From an uncultured Nioella sp. (GTDB lineage: Bacteria > Pseudomonadota > Alphaproteobacteria > Rhodobacterales > Rhodobacteraceae): a stretch of DNA of 64,000 bases. Each line of letters opens with the position of its first letter. Positions within the stretch are counted from its first letter, which is position 1. The notes beneath the pieces are model-generated. The model searched no databases. It was not told the DNA's origin and saw nothing but the letters and a program-made list of their open reading frames with translations. Positions 41,420-50,456 of this stretch are shown here, one piece after another. The stretch covers positions 87,920-151,919 of the forward strand of contig CANLZL010000007.1 of assembly GCA_947495575.1 (NCBI GenBank), read 5' to 3'. Made by a program: the position numbers and the translations under genes.

Positions 41420-42997
41420 ATGGCAAAAATAGCCTTCATCCTTCTGTGCCACAAAGATCCTGAGGCAATCATCCTGCAGGCGCGTCGTCTGACGGCTGCG
41501 GGTGATTTTATCTCGATTCATTTTGATGCACGTGCCGGATCTGACAAATATGCACAGATTCAGACGGCGCTGGCTGACAATCCATCTGTCACCTTTGCCA
41601 AACGCCGGATCAAGTGTGGCTGGGGTGAATGGAGCCTTGTGCAGGCAACTCTCAACGCGGTTGAAGCCGCTGTCGAAGCCTTTCCCGAAGCCACTCATTT
41701 CTATATGCTGTCAGGGGACTGCAATTCGATCAAATCCGGGGCCTATGCCCATGGATTTCTGGACCAAAACGACAAAGACTACATTGAAAGCTTTGACTTT
41801 TTCACGTCCGGCTGGATCAAGACCGGGATGCGCGCCGACCGCCTGATCTATCGGCATTTCGTCAATGAACGCAAACACAAGACACTGTTTTATTGGCTGC
41901 TGAATCTTCAGCGAAAAATGAAACTTGAACGTGAAATTCCCGACGATCTGCAAATCATGATTGGCAGCCAGTGGTGGTGTTTGCGCCGATCAACGGTGGA
42001 AAAAGTTCTGGAGTTCTGTCGGGAACGCTCGGACGTGATGCGGTTCTTTCGCAGGACATGGATTCCGGATGAGACATTTTTCCAAACCATCGTGCGCCAT
42101 CTGGTGGCCGACCGCGAGATCGAGACACGTACACTGACTTTCTTGATGTTCACCGATTACGGCATGCCGGTGACATTTTATAACGACCATTTTGACCTTC
42201 TGCTCAGCCAGGATTTTCTCTTTGCCCGCAAAATCAGCCCTGAATCGACAGAGCTGAAGGAACGCTTGGGCGAGCTTTGGGCGTCAGGTCGACAGGATTT
42301 TGTCATATCAGGTGAAGGTAAGAAGCTGCACCATTTCCTAACCGGCAGAGGGCGGATCGGTCGCCGGTTTGCACCTCGGTTTTGGGAAAACGAAAGCACG
42401 CTCGGTCAGGAGCGGGAGCTCTTGATGGTGGTTTGCAAAAAATGGCATGTGGCAAAGCGGCTATTGGCCACTGCCAAGCGGGTCACCCACACGCGTGGCC
42501 TTGAATACATGTTCGACGAGGCGTCCTGTGAGATCCCGCATCTTGGCGGGCTGGAGCGGACTCTGGAGAAACGTAATCGCCACCGCCGCGCCGTAATGCG
42601 GCTCTTGTTCGATTATTATGGGGCAAACCGGCTGATGATCTGCCTTGACCCCAATAATGTTGATCTGATGCGCGATTTCATGTCGGATAAAAGCTCGAAC
42701 CGGATTTTGGAAATCCAGTGCCAGTTCGACGATCACTATCTGATTGGCCATGCGCACCGTGTTGGCCTTGCCCGCGAAGAAACGCCGCCAGAAGTGGTAG
42801 AACAGCTATTGCCGACTTTGCGTCACGAGTTCGATTACGAAGCCACCCGCATTCGTGAAGCTGGCTTTACCAAGCATTACCGCGTTCACCAGAACCACTC
42901 GATCGAAGACAACATTTCGGTCCTGTCCGAGTTTTTCAACATAGACCGGGACACGGCGCGCGAAATCGCTGAAACGCCCTACCTGTTCGACGATTAA
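41420..42997 (+). CDS. GT14-type beta-glycosyltransferase with large C-terminal extension
   Basis: A 525-residue protein. Residues 1-270 match core-2/I-branching (GT14) transferases: IAFILLCHKDPEAIILQARR, ISIHFDARAGSD, WGEWSLVQATLNAVEAA, HFYMLSGDCNSIKS, MIGSQWWCLRRSTVEKVLEF and the acidic motif WIPDETFFQTIVRH. Residues 290-525 form a second domain without clear assignment (LMICLDPNNVDLMRDFM); it is found in Rhodobacterales relatives. It has no signal peptide or membrane helix, so it works on a cytoplasmic lipid-linked or nucleotide-activated glycan. Divergent from the sulfotransferase. Confidence 0.85.
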   Translation: MAKIAFILLCHKDPEAIILQARRLTAAGDFISIHFDARAGSDKYAQIQTALADNPSVTFAKRRIKCGWGEWSLVQATLNAVEAAVEAFPEATHFYMLSGDCNSIKSGAYAHGFLDQNDKDYIESFDFFTSGWIKTGMRADRLIYRHFVNERKHKTLFYWLLNLQRKMKLEREIPDDLQIMIGSQWWCLRRSTVEKVLEFCRERSDVMRFFRRTWIPDETFFQTIVRHLVADREIETRTLTFLMFTDYGMPVTFYNDHFDLLLSQDFLFARKISPESTELKERLGELWASGRQDFVISGEGKKLHHFLTGRGRIGRRFAPRFWENESTLGQERELLMVVCKKWHVAKRLLATAKRVTHTRGLEYMFDEASCEIPHLGGLERTLEKRNRHRRAVMRLLFDYYGANRLMICLDPNNVDLMRDFMSDKSSNRILEIQCQFDDHYLIGHAHRVGLAREETPPEVVEQLLPTLRHEFDYEATRIREAGFTKHYRVHQNHSIEDNISVLSEFFNIDRDTAREIAETPYLFDD

Positions 42998-43008
42998 GGA
43001 GGCTGACG

Positions 43009-43377
43009 ATGGCCTATACCTATGACGACCAAAACATCTTTGCCAAAATTCTGCGCGGCGAGATCCCGAATGACACGGTTTTAGAGACCGAACATAGCCT
43101 CGCCTTTCGGGACATCACGCCTCAAGCGCCGCATCATGTTTTGGTGATCCCAAAAGGCCCTTATGTCACCTATGACCATTTTGCAGCTGAGGCCAGCGAC
43201 GCAGAGATCGTCGATTACACCCGTGCGGTCGGACAGATTTGCCAGATTCTTGGGTTGGAAGAGGATGGATTTCGCTTGATTTCCAATGCGGGCCGCGCGG
43301 GTGTGCAGGAAGTGCCACATTTGCACGTTCATATCCTGGCCGGGCGGCCACTTGGGCGGATGCTGGACAAGGCCTGA
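43009..43377 (+). CDS. HIT-family nucleotide hydrolase/transferase
   Basis: A 122-residue Hint-type HIT protein. NIFAKILRGEIPNDTV starts the fold and the triad is in EVPHLHVHILAGR (H-x-H-x-H). Members hydrolyse AMP-conjugates of amines or lysine. Its start follows the GT14 stop by 11 bases with GGAGG between, so it is probably co-transcribed. Confidence 0.95.
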   Translation: MAYTYDDQNIFAKILRGEIPNDTVLETEHSLAFRDITPQAPHHVLVIPKGPYVTYDHFAAEASDAEIVDYTRAVGQICQILGLEEDGFRLISNAGRAGVQEVPHLHVHILAGRPLGRMLDKA

Positions 43378-43466
43378 GACGTCTATGGCGGCAACGCTCG
43401 TCTTGCCAAAAAAGCAATGTTCACATAATGTTCTTATCTGTGAGCTTTGGGTAAGGAGAGCAGGAT

Positions 43467-43859
43467 ATGATACCGGGAAGTTGTTGCTGCGGTGCGGTTG
43501 AGTTTAGCCTGGCGGCGCAACCGTCAATGATGGCGACCTGCCATTGTTCGCGCTGCCGCAAATCCGGGGCCAGCACGATTGTCTTTGTCAAAAAGGACGA
43601 TCTGAAGTGGGTTAAGGGGCGTGAAAATGTTGCGCTTTACCAACCAAAAGCGCCTTATAAATATGGACGATGTTTTTGCAAGATTTGCGGCACATCGTTG
43701 GGTGAAATCCTTTCAGAGGATGACAGTTTTCCCATTTCGGCGCACGCCCTGGATGGAAAGCTGACCGCGCGAAACAGCTTGCATGAATTTGTTGGGGAGA
43801 AGCCAGATTGGGTCGAAATCTGTGATTCAGCTCCGCAATCTTCTGGCCACCCTGATTAA
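43467..43859 (+). CDS. GFA/CENP-V domain zinc protein
   Basis: A 130-residue protein with the eight-cysteine zinc pattern of the GFA family: GSCCCGAVEF, CHCSRCRKSG and GRCFCKICGTSLGE. The family was named for glutathione-dependent formaldehyde activation, but most members have no proven role. GGAGAG precedes the ATG. Confidence 0.92.
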   Translation: MIPGSCCCGAVEFSLAAQPSMMATCHCSRCRKSGASTIVFVKKDDLKWVKGRENVALYQPKAPYKYGRCFCKICGTSLGEILSEDDSFPISAHALDGKLTARNSLHEFVGEKPDWVEICDSAPQSSGHPD

Positions 43860-43981
43860 GATCGGTCAACTGGGGCGGTTCACCGCGCCCATAAGGGGCC
43901 TATCGCGTCTTGCCCCTGCATGTGTGATTTGTAATATGGGCCGCGGTAAATCTAACCGCTGGCCCATTCAAGGATGACGCA

Positions 43982-44155
43982 ATGACAATCGACGCCCCTG
44001 AAACCGAAGTAGTGACTGCCTGGCGCGTGGCCTGCGATGGTGGCGAAGGGGCCTTGGGCCATCCGCGCGTATACCTCTCGGTCGATCGTGACACGGGTGA
44101 GGTCGAATGCGGCTATTGCGATAAGAAATTCGTTCACGCGTCCAAAGCCAGTTGA
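43982..44155 (+). CDS. Zinc-finger CHCC protein, complex I NDUFS6-like (57 aa)
   Basis: A 57-residue protein with C-x8-H-x14-C-x2-C: the Cys in [17 protein letters not shown] with its His, and [11 protein letters not shown]. This is the zf-CHCC domain of the mitochondrial complex I subunit NDUFS6 and its alphaproteobacterial homologues, which assist NADH dehydrogenase assembly or stability. AAGGA lies eight bases before the ATG. The nuo genes are not in the window. Confidence 0.8.
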   Translation: MTIDAPETEVVTAWRVACDGGEGALGHPRVYLSVDRDTGEVECGYCDKKFVHASKAS

Positions 44156-44301
44156 GCCGACGCTTCTGTCGAAGACGACGGCCGCACTCCGTAAACGGCA
44201 CATTCCTTTGGCCTTGCCCGCAATTTGCCGACTAAGCTCTGGCCCCCCGACCTGACCCGTGGCACAAACTGCGAACGTGGCGAATTGGGAAGGGTTGCGA
44301 T

Positions 44302-47097
44302 ATGGCATTCGGCAAAGGACATCACCTGCATCTGGTCGATGGCTCGGCGTTTATCTTTCGGGCCTATCATGCGCTGCCGCCCCTGACGCGCAAATCTGAT
44401 GGCTTGCCCGTCGGCGCGGTTGCTGGCTTTTGCAACATGCTGCACAAGTTTATCGAAGATAATCACGGCCCCGATGCACCAACCCATGTGGCGGTGATCT
44501 TTGATCATTCCGGAAAAAGCTTCCGCAACGATCTTTATGATAAGTACAAGGCCAACCGTCCGCCGGCGCCGGAGGATCTGGTGCCGCAATTCCCGTTGAC
44601 CCGTGAGGCAACGCGCGCCTTCAACATCGCCTGCATTGAAATGGAAAACTACGAGGCTGATGACATCATCGCCGCGCTGTCCTGCCGTGCGCGTGATGCG
44701 GGCGGGCGCGTCACCATCATCAGCTCGGACAAAGACCTGATGCAGCTCGTCGGCGGCGGGGTTGAAATGCTTGATGCCATGAAGAACGCCCGCATTGATC
44801 GCGAAGGGGTGGAGGCCAAGTTCGGCGTCGGGCCAGAGCGTGTGATCGACGTTCAGGCCCTTGCAGGCGACAGCGTTGACAATGTGCCGGGCGCGCCGGG
44901 TATCGGGATCAAGACCGCCGCTTTGCTCATCAATGAATATGGCGATCTGGAAACCCTGCTGGAGCGGGCGGATGAGATCAAGCAGCCCAAGCGCCGCCAA
45001 TCTCTGATCGAAAATGCCGACCAAATCCGGCTGTCCAAGACTTTGGTCACGCTGGATTGCGACACGCCTGTCGACGTCACGCTTGAAGAGCTCGAAGTTC
45101 GGGAGCCGATTCCAGAGGAGTTGCTGGCCTTCACCGCGCAAATGGAGTTCCGCACTCTGACCAAACGGCTGGCCGATCAGATGGGGGTGGAACCGCCCGT
45201 CATCGAGATGCCAAGCAGCGCTGATGCGCCAGTAGATGCACCCAAAGACCTGCCGTTTGATGCTGCAAATTATGAGACTGTGCGGGACGCGACGGCGCTG
45301 TCCAAATGGATCGCGGCTGCACATGCAAGGGGCCATGTCGCGGTTGATACCGAAACCACCGGACTAAACGAAATGACCGCCGATCTGGTTGGTGTCTGCT
45401 TGTCCGTTGAGGCCGGAAAGGCGTGCTACATTCCGTTGCAGCATAAACAGGGCGGGGATGACCTTTTCGGGGGCGATGCACTGGCCGAAGGTCAGATGCC
45501 CTTGGATGATGCATTGGCGCTGCTCAAACCGATGTTGGAGGATGACAGCGTCCTCAAGATTGGGCAGAACATGAAATATGATGCCAAGATGCTGAAGCGT
45601 TATGGCATTGATGTGGCTCCGATTGATGACACGATGCTGCTGTCTTATGCGCTGCATGGTGGACTGCACAATCACGGCATGGATGCCTTAAGCGAACGCT
45701 ATCTGGGTCACACACCTATTCCGATCAAATCGCTGCTTGGCACGGGCAAATCGGCCATCACGTTTGACCAGATCAAGATCGACGATGCCGTGGCCTATGC
45801 CGCAGAAGATGCCGACATCACATTGCGGCTGTGGCAGGCGTTCAAGCCCAAGCTGCACCGATCCAAGGTCACAACAGTTTACGAAACGCTTGAGCGCCCG
45901 TTGTCGCCGGTATTGGCCAAGATGGAGATGCGGGGCGTCAAAGTGGATCGCGATACGCTCAGCCGGATGTCCAATGCCTTTGCGCAAAAAATGGCAGGGC
46001 TGGAGGCGGATATTCATGCTTTGGCCGGTCGGCCTTTCAATGTCGGTAGCCCTAAGCAATTGGGAGAAATCCTTTTTGATGAAATGGGGATCGAGGGCGG
46101 TAAAAAAGGGAAAACCGGGGCCTATGCGACCGGGGCCGATGTGCTGGAAGATTTGGCCGCAACTGGTCATGACCTGCCCGCACGGGTGCTGGATTGGCGG
46201 CAACTGAGCAAGCTGAAATCCACCTATACTGACGCGCTGCAAGACCATATCAACGTCGAAACGGGCCGCGTGCATACAAGCTATGTGCAATCGGGTGCCA
46301 ATACCGGGCGGTTGGCCTCGACCGATCCCAATTTGCAGAACATCCCGGTGCGAACCGAAGAGGGCCGCCGGATCCGCGAGGCTTTTGTGGCTGAGCCGGG
46401 CAATGTGCTGGTCAGCCTCGATTACAGCCAGATTGAGCTTAGAATTTTGGCTCATATCGCCGGGATTGATGCGTTGAAAGCCGCGTTCAAACGCGGTGAT
46501 GACATCCACGCCATGACGGCCTCGGAAATGTTCAACGTCCCGATGGAGGATATGACGCCTGAGATTCGTCGCCGCGCCAAGGCAATCAATTTCGGGGTGA
46601 TCTACGGCATTTCCGGGTTTGGTCTGGCCCGGAACCTGCGCATTCCACGAGGAGAGGCGCAGGATTTCATAAACACCTATTTCGAACGCTTCCCCGGTAT
46701 TCGGACCTATATGGACGACACCAAGGCCTTTGCGAAGAAGCATGAATATGTAGAAACGCTGTTTGGCCGAAAAATCCATATGCCGGAAATCAATGCCAAG
46801 GGGCCACGCGCCGGGTTCGCAGGCCGTGCTGCCATAAACGCCCCGATTCAGGGCACAGCGGCCGATGTTATCCGCCGCGCAATGATCCGGATGGATGACG
46901 CCATTGAGGGCCTTCCGGCCAAAATGCTGCTGCAGGTGCATGACGAATTGATCTTCGAGGTCGCCGAAGACGCGGCAGATGAACTGATCACCCGCGCACG
47001 CGATGTGATGGAGGGATCAGCAGAACCCGCAGTGAAATTGGCCGTGCCTTTGATCGTCGATGCGGGCCAGGGGGCCAACTGGGCAGAGGCACATTAG
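44302..47097 (+). CDS. polA: DNA polymerase I
   Basis: A 931-residue enzyme with all three domains. Residues 1-290: 5' nuclease (LVDGSAFIFRAYHALPP, YEADDIIAAL, GDSVDNVPGAPGIG). Residues 325-510: 3'-5' exonuclease with the metal ligands intact (VAVDTETTGLN, IGQNMKYDAKML, YAAEDADITLRLW), so proofreading is expected. Residues 530-931: polymerase with motif A SLDYSQIELRILAHI, motif B RRAKAINFGVIYGISG and motif C LLQVHDELIFEV. It fills gaps in repair and removes RNA primers. It lies immediately before an ACT-domain gene. Confidence 0.98.
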   Translation: MAFGKGHHLHLVDGSAFIFRAYHALPPLTRKSDGLPVGAVAGFCNMLHKFIEDNHGPDAPTHVAVIFDHSGKSFRNDLYDKYKANRPPAPEDLVPQFPLTREATRAFNIACIEMENYEADDIIAALSCRARDAGGRVTIISSDKDLMQLVGGGVEMLDAMKNARIDREGVEAKFGVGPERVIDVQALAGDSVDNVPGAPGIGIKTAALLINEYGDLETLLERADEIKQPKRRQSLIENADQIRLSKTLVTLDCDTPVDVTLEELEVREPIPEELLAFTAQMEFRTLTKRLADQMGVEPPVIEMPSSADAPVDAPKDLPFDAANYETVRDATALSKWIAAAHARGHVAVDTETTGLNEMTADLVGVCLSVEAGKACYIPLQHKQGGDDLFGGDALAEGQMPLDDALALLKPMLEDDSVLKIGQNMKYDAKMLKRYGIDVAPIDDTMLLSYALHGGLHNHGMDALSERYLGHTPIPIKSLLGTGKSAITFDQIKIDDAVAYAAEDADITLRLWQAFKPKLHRSKVTTVYETLERPLSPVLAKMEMRGVKVDRDTLSRMSNAFAQKMAGLEADIHALAGRPFNVGSPKQLGEILFDEMGIEGGKKGKTGAYATGADVLEDLAATGHDLPARVLDWRQLSKLKSTYTDALQDHINVETGRVHTSYVQSGANTGRLASTDPNLQNIPVRTEEGRRIREAFVAEPGNVLVSLDYSQIELRILAHIAGIDALKAAFKRGDDIHAMTASEMFNVPMEDMTPEIRRRAKAINFGVIYGISGFGLARNLRIPRGEAQDFINTYFERFPGIRTYMDDTKAFAKKHEYVETLFGRKIHMPEINAKGPRAGFAGRAAINAPIQGTAADVIRRAMIRMDDAIEGLPAKMLLQVHDELIFEVAEDAADELITRARDVMEGSAEPAVKLAVPLIVDAGQGANWAEAH

Positions 47098-47128
47098 CGT
47101 GGCAGGCCCTGTCCAAGACCGCGAGGCC

Positions 47129-47536
47129 ATGATCGCAGGCATGACGCCGGAACTACAACCGGGGCGTTACCTTTTTGCAGCCGCTCCTCCCGGGCTGACC
47201 GACGCGCCCGCCAGCGCCTTCGCCAGTTTCCGCGAAGCCGAAGGGCTGACCATGATCTTGCCCGAAGCCGAAGCACGCGCGCTTGGCACGTCAACGGGCC
47301 CGGCGATGTGCTGCATCACTTTGATGGTCTATTCCTCGCTTGAAGGGTTCGGCCTGACCGCCGCCGTGGCCACCGAATTGGCTGAGGCGCGCATTGCCTG
47401 CAACATGGTCGCCGGTCTGCATCACGACCACGCCTTTGTGCCTGCCGATCGGGCTGAAGAGGCATTGGCGCTGCTCAAAGCATTGCAATCGCGCACCTTG
47501 GCCGATCTTGCATCGCGGGACGGGATTGGCCGCTAG
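47129..47536 (+). CDS. ACT-domain protein (ACT_3/ACT_7 type)
   Basis: A 135-residue protein with two ACT-like halves: MTPELQPGRYLFAAAPP, MCCITLMVYSSLEGFGLTAA, ARIACNMVAGLHHDHAFVPA. Small stand-alone ACT proteins are thought to bind amino acids, but no function is established. Start is uncertain: ATG 47129 is used; GTG 47099 and ATG 47141 are in frame. It follows polA closely and may be co-transcribed. Confidence 0.82.
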   Translation: MIAGMTPELQPGRYLFAAAPPGLTDAPASAFASFREAEGLTMILPEAEARALGTSTGPAMCCITLMVYSSLEGFGLTAAVATELAEARIACNMVAGLHHDHAFVPADRAEEALALLKALQSRTLADLASRDGIGR

Positions 47537-47563
47537 GCCATCCTGTGCGCTCCTTTGTATGCA

Positions 47564-47607
47564 CAGGGGGTGTACAGGGGGTGTACGCCGGGTGCACTGG
47601 GGGTGAC
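47564..47607 (+). repeat. Four imperfect 11-bp tandem repeats
   Basis: Units CAGGGGGTGTA, CAGGGGGTGTA, CGCCGGGTGCA and CTGGGGGTGAC follow one another without gaps, 77 bases before the enoyl-CoA hydratase start. An 11-base period places them on one helix face; they may be a regulator array or a slippage product. Confidence 0.55.
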
Positions 47608-47683
47608 AGGCCGTTTTCGCGCCTCGACGTCAGCCTTGACCGCCGCGCCACCATGGGCGTTTGCTGTATGCAGGAGGCGCGCC

Positions 47684-48481
47684 ATGACCGATCTCGTTAC
47701 CCTTGAAAACCCTGACGGCCCGATTGCCCATTTGCGGTTGAACCGGCCCGAAAAGAAGAATGCGGTCACGCTGGACATGCTGGATGTCCTTGCCGCCACC
47801 GTGGCGTCTCTATCGGATCGGCCCGAATTACGCGCGGTCATTCTGTCCGGAACGGGCGGCGATTTCTGCGCCGGGCTGGACACCGCCACATTTCTGGAAA
47901 TCGCGGGCCAGATCGATGCAATCAAGGCGCAAATTCTGACGCCGGACGACGATGGCGCCAACCGGTTTCAACGCCCGGCCAAGGCGCTGATTGATCTGCC
48001 GGTTCCGGTAATCGCCGTGATTGACGGTGTGTGTTTCGGGGCCGGGATGCAACTGGCGCTGGCCGCGGATTTCCGAATTGCCGCACGCAGCGCGCGCCTG
48101 TCGATTATGGAGGGAAAATGGGGGCTTATCCCGGATATGGGGATCACCATGACTCTACCGCAACTTATGCCAGCGGATCAGGCCAAGAGGTTGATAATGA
48201 GCGCAGAAATCTTCTCTTCCGAGGGCGCCTTTGCTGCGGGTCTTGTCACGGAACTGGCCGACGATCCGCATTCCGCCGCCGCAGATTTAGCGGCCGCGCT
48301 GGCTCTGCGCTCTCCGGATGCTATTCGCGCGGCCAAGGCACTTGTCGATCGGGTCTGGCGTGATCCATCCTGCGATGGTTTGAAACTTGAGGCCGTATTA
48401 CAGGCTGAGATCCTGGGCGCCCCCAATCAGGTCGAAACCGTCATGGCGCAAATACAAAACCGGGCACCGAAATACCTGTAA
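47684..48481 (+). CDS. Enoyl-CoA hydratase/isomerase (crotonase) family protein
   Basis: A 265-residue crotonase. The CoA/oxyanion elements are LRLNRPEKKNAVTLDML, AVILSGTGGDFCAGLD and AVIDGVCFGAGMQLALAADF. At the second catalytic position (MEGKWGLIPDMGITMTLPQL) an Asp, not Glu, is seen near the usual Glu164 site, so the hydratase assignment is not certain; it could be an isomerase or thioesterase. AGGAGG lies 7 bases before the ATG at 47684. The stop abuts the convergent DUF2798 gene. Confidence 0.9.
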   Translation: MTDLVTLENPDGPIAHLRLNRPEKKNAVTLDMLDVLAATVASLSDRPELRAVILSGTGGDFCAGLDTATFLEIAGQIDAIKAQILTPDDDGANRFQRPAKALIDLPVPVIAVIDGVCFGAGMQLALAADFRIAARSARLSIMEGKWGLIPDMGITMTLPQLMPADQAKRLIMSAEIFSSEGAFAAGLVTELADDPHSAAADLAAALALRSPDAIRAAKALVDRVWRDPSCDGLKLEAVLQAEILGAPNQVETVMAQIQNRAPKYL

Positions 48482-48706
48482 TTACTTGGCTGTATGCCGG
48501 GCCACAAAACCCCGGACATAGGGGCCAAAAAACACCATCGTCGGAAAGGCGATGGCCCAGGCCATGATCCAGGCGCCAAGCCATTTTCCGACAAATCCGT
48601 CAATCATACCGAGCGCGTTAAAAGTCGCGATGCAAGTGACGATGCAAGACATGATGCCCGAGAGAAGCAGGGCAACAAGGACGGGCGCAAAACGGGCGGG
48701 AATCAT
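48482..48706 (-). CDS. DUF2798-family small membrane protein
   Basis: A 74-residue protein with two membrane segments (FAPVLVALLLSGIMSCIVTC, WIMAWAIAFPTMVFFGPY) and the RFxPxL start and GPxxR end of DUF2798. Function unknown. The start at 48706 follows GGAG at seven bases; the open frame extends to 48751 but the extra residues are not family-like. Confidence 0.8.
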   Translation of the reverse strand: MIPARFAPVLVALLLSGIMSCIVTCIATFNALGMIDGFVGKWLGAWIMAWAIAFPTMVFFGPYVRGFVARHTAK

Positions 48707-48784
48707 CAATTGGCTCCGATCAATTTGGTTGACGTAGCCAATTAATATCAAATTTTTGTCAAAACAACCGTAATTCCCGCAAAG

Positions 48785-49375
48785 TCACACGCCAAGCTCG
48801 GCCACCGGGATGATTGGAAAGAACTGCCCAGACGACCAAACGCCAAACCAGTCAGTGCCATCGACTACTTTGGAATCTCCCAAGTCAATCAACCGGTAAA
48901 AGGTTTTGCGATCAATCAGCGCCTCCAGGCCAGCCCGAACCATGACGTATGGTGACGGCTCTCCGGTTTCATCGCGGATGATGCGAATAGGGCGATCAGG
49001 TCCCGCAATCACCACATCCTCAACGTTAGTTGTAAAGGTGATGACCTGATTTGCGCCCTGTCCGGCGGCCTCCATATCAACAGCCACAAAGGGCGCGTCG
49101 ACAACGCGAATGCCGACCTTTTCGACTGGAGTGACCAGGTAATAAGCGCCGTCTTCAAGTTTCAGGATTGAGCTGAAAAGCTTGACCAGGGCATGGCGAC
49201 CTATCGGCGTTCCCATATAGAACCATGTGCCATCGCGTTTGATCACCATATCCAGATCACCGCAGAATTCGGGGTTCCACAGATGGACCGGCGGCAGTTT
49301 GCCCTCTTTTTGGGCTGCTTTTGCCGCTGCCATCAGGCTTTCGGGCGACGCTTTCACAATGTTTTGTCCGTTCAT
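48785..49375 (-). CDS. DUF1285 domain protein
   Basis: A 196-residue protein matching DUF1285: HLWNPEFCGDLDMVIKRDGT, WFYMGTPIGRHALVKLFSSI, YYLVTPVEKVGIRVVDAPF, and LIDRKTFYRLIDLG. The fold has a conserved ligand-like cleft; no function is known. Divergent from the MoxR operon with a 73-base gap, an arrangement I recall in other Rhodobacterales. Confidence 0.9.
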   Translation of the reverse strand: MNGQNIVKASPESLMAAAKAAQKEGKLPPVHLWNPEFCGDLDMVIKRDGTWFYMGTPIGRHALVKLFSSILKLEDGAYYLVTPVEKVGIRVVDAPFVAVDMEAAGQGANQVITFTTNVEDVVIAGPDRPIRIIRDETGEPSPYVMVRAGLEALIDRKTFYRLIDLGDSKVVDGTDWFGVWSSGQFFPIIPVAELGV

Positions 49376-49448
49376 GCCTTTTGCCGTTTGAGCTTATCGC
49401 GATAGTTGTCTTTACTAGGCCTACATAACCCATCTCAGGAGCTTTGCC

Positions 49449-50456
49449 ATGTCTGACCCCGAAGGTCTGGTTGCCGAAATCGACAAACTTGGGGGTGATC
49501 TGGCCCGCGCCAAGGCCGCTATCGGTCAAAAAATCATTGGGCAAGAGGAGGTTGTGAACCTGTCTCTGGCTGCAATGTTGTCAGGTGGCCATGCCTTGCT
49601 GATGGGCTTGCCGGGTTTGGGAAAGACTCTGTTGGTTGATACCCTGTCGACCGTCATGGGCCTGTCCGCAGCCCGTATTCAATTCACGCCGGATCTGATG
49701 CCTGCCGATATTTTGGGGTCGGAAGTGCTGGAAACCGCCGATGACGGGGCGCGGTCGTTTCGATTTGTGAATGGGCCTGTCTTTTGTCAACTTTTGATGG
49801 CTGATGAGATCAACCGCGCTAGCCCCCGAACTCAGTCGGCCCTGCTGCAAGCGATGCAGGAGCAAGAAGTGACCGTGGCGGGTGTCCACCATCCCTTGCC
49901 GCAGCCCTTTCACGTACTGGCCACGCAGAACCCTATTGAGCAAGAGGGTACTTATCCACTGCCCGAGGCTCAGTTAGACCGGTTCCTTGTCAAAATTGAT
50001 GTTGATTATCCGGATCGCGATACCGAGCGGGGTATCCTAATGGCCACAACCGGGACCGCGCAGGCCGAGGCCGCGCAGGTCTTTACGGCTGAAGGTCTGA
50101 TGGCGGCCCAACAAGTCGTTCGGCGTATGCCGGTTGGTGAAGTTGTGGTCGAAACTATTCTTGATCTGGTCCGGGCCTGTCGGCCTGATGATGAAGCAGC
50201 GCCCGCCTCTGTTCGCGATCATGTCGCCTGGGGCCCCGGCCCACGTGCGGCACAGGCGCTGATGCTGACCTGCCGCGCACGCGCCCTGCTGGATGGGCGC
50301 TTGGCCCCTTCAGCCGATGACGTTGCCGCCCTGGCGCGGCCCGTTCTCAGCCACCGAATGGCGCTGAGCTTTGCGGCCCGGGCCGAAGGGATCGTGCTGG
50401 AGGACGTCATTGATGAAGTCACGCAGCAGGCGACACGTACGGAGGCCGCCGCTTGA
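49449..50456 (+). CDS. MoxR-type AAA+ ATPase
   Basis: A 335-residue ATPase. Walker A GLPGLGKTLLVDTLS, Walker B QLLMADEINRASPRTQ, sensor I VLATQNPIEQEGTYPLPEAQ and the C-terminal lid are present. MoxR ATPases act as chaperones for VWA-domain partners, and genes for DUF58 and VWA-like proteins follow in this operon. GAG-GAG-type site before ATG (CTCAGGAGCTTTGCC). Its stop overlaps the DUF58 start by four bases. Confidence 0.96.
   Translation: MSDPEGLVAEIDKLGGDLARAKAAIGQKIIGQEEVVNLSLAAMLSGGHALLMGLPGLGKTLLVDTLSTVMGLSAARIQFTPDLMPADILGSEVLETADDGARSFRFVNGPVFCQLLMADEINRASPRTQSALLQAMQEQEVTVAGVHHPLPQPFHVLATQNPIEQEGTYPLPEAQLDRFLVKIDVDYPDRDTERGILMATTGTAQAEAAQVFTAEGLMAAQQVVRRMPVGEVVVETILDLVRACRPDDEAAPASVRDHVAWGPGPRAAQALMLTCRARALLDGRLAPSADDVAALARPVLSHRMALSFAARAEGIVLEDVIDEVTQQATRTEAAA

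Noticed and set aside
45688..46941. 417-codon open frame antisense to polA
   Set aside because: It lies wholly inside the well-supported polA gene; the translation has no recognisable motif and reflects the codon bias of the sense strand.
47564..47607. Short direct repeats as a CRISPR array
   Set aside because: The units are 11 bases, contiguous and without spacers, and no cas gene is present.
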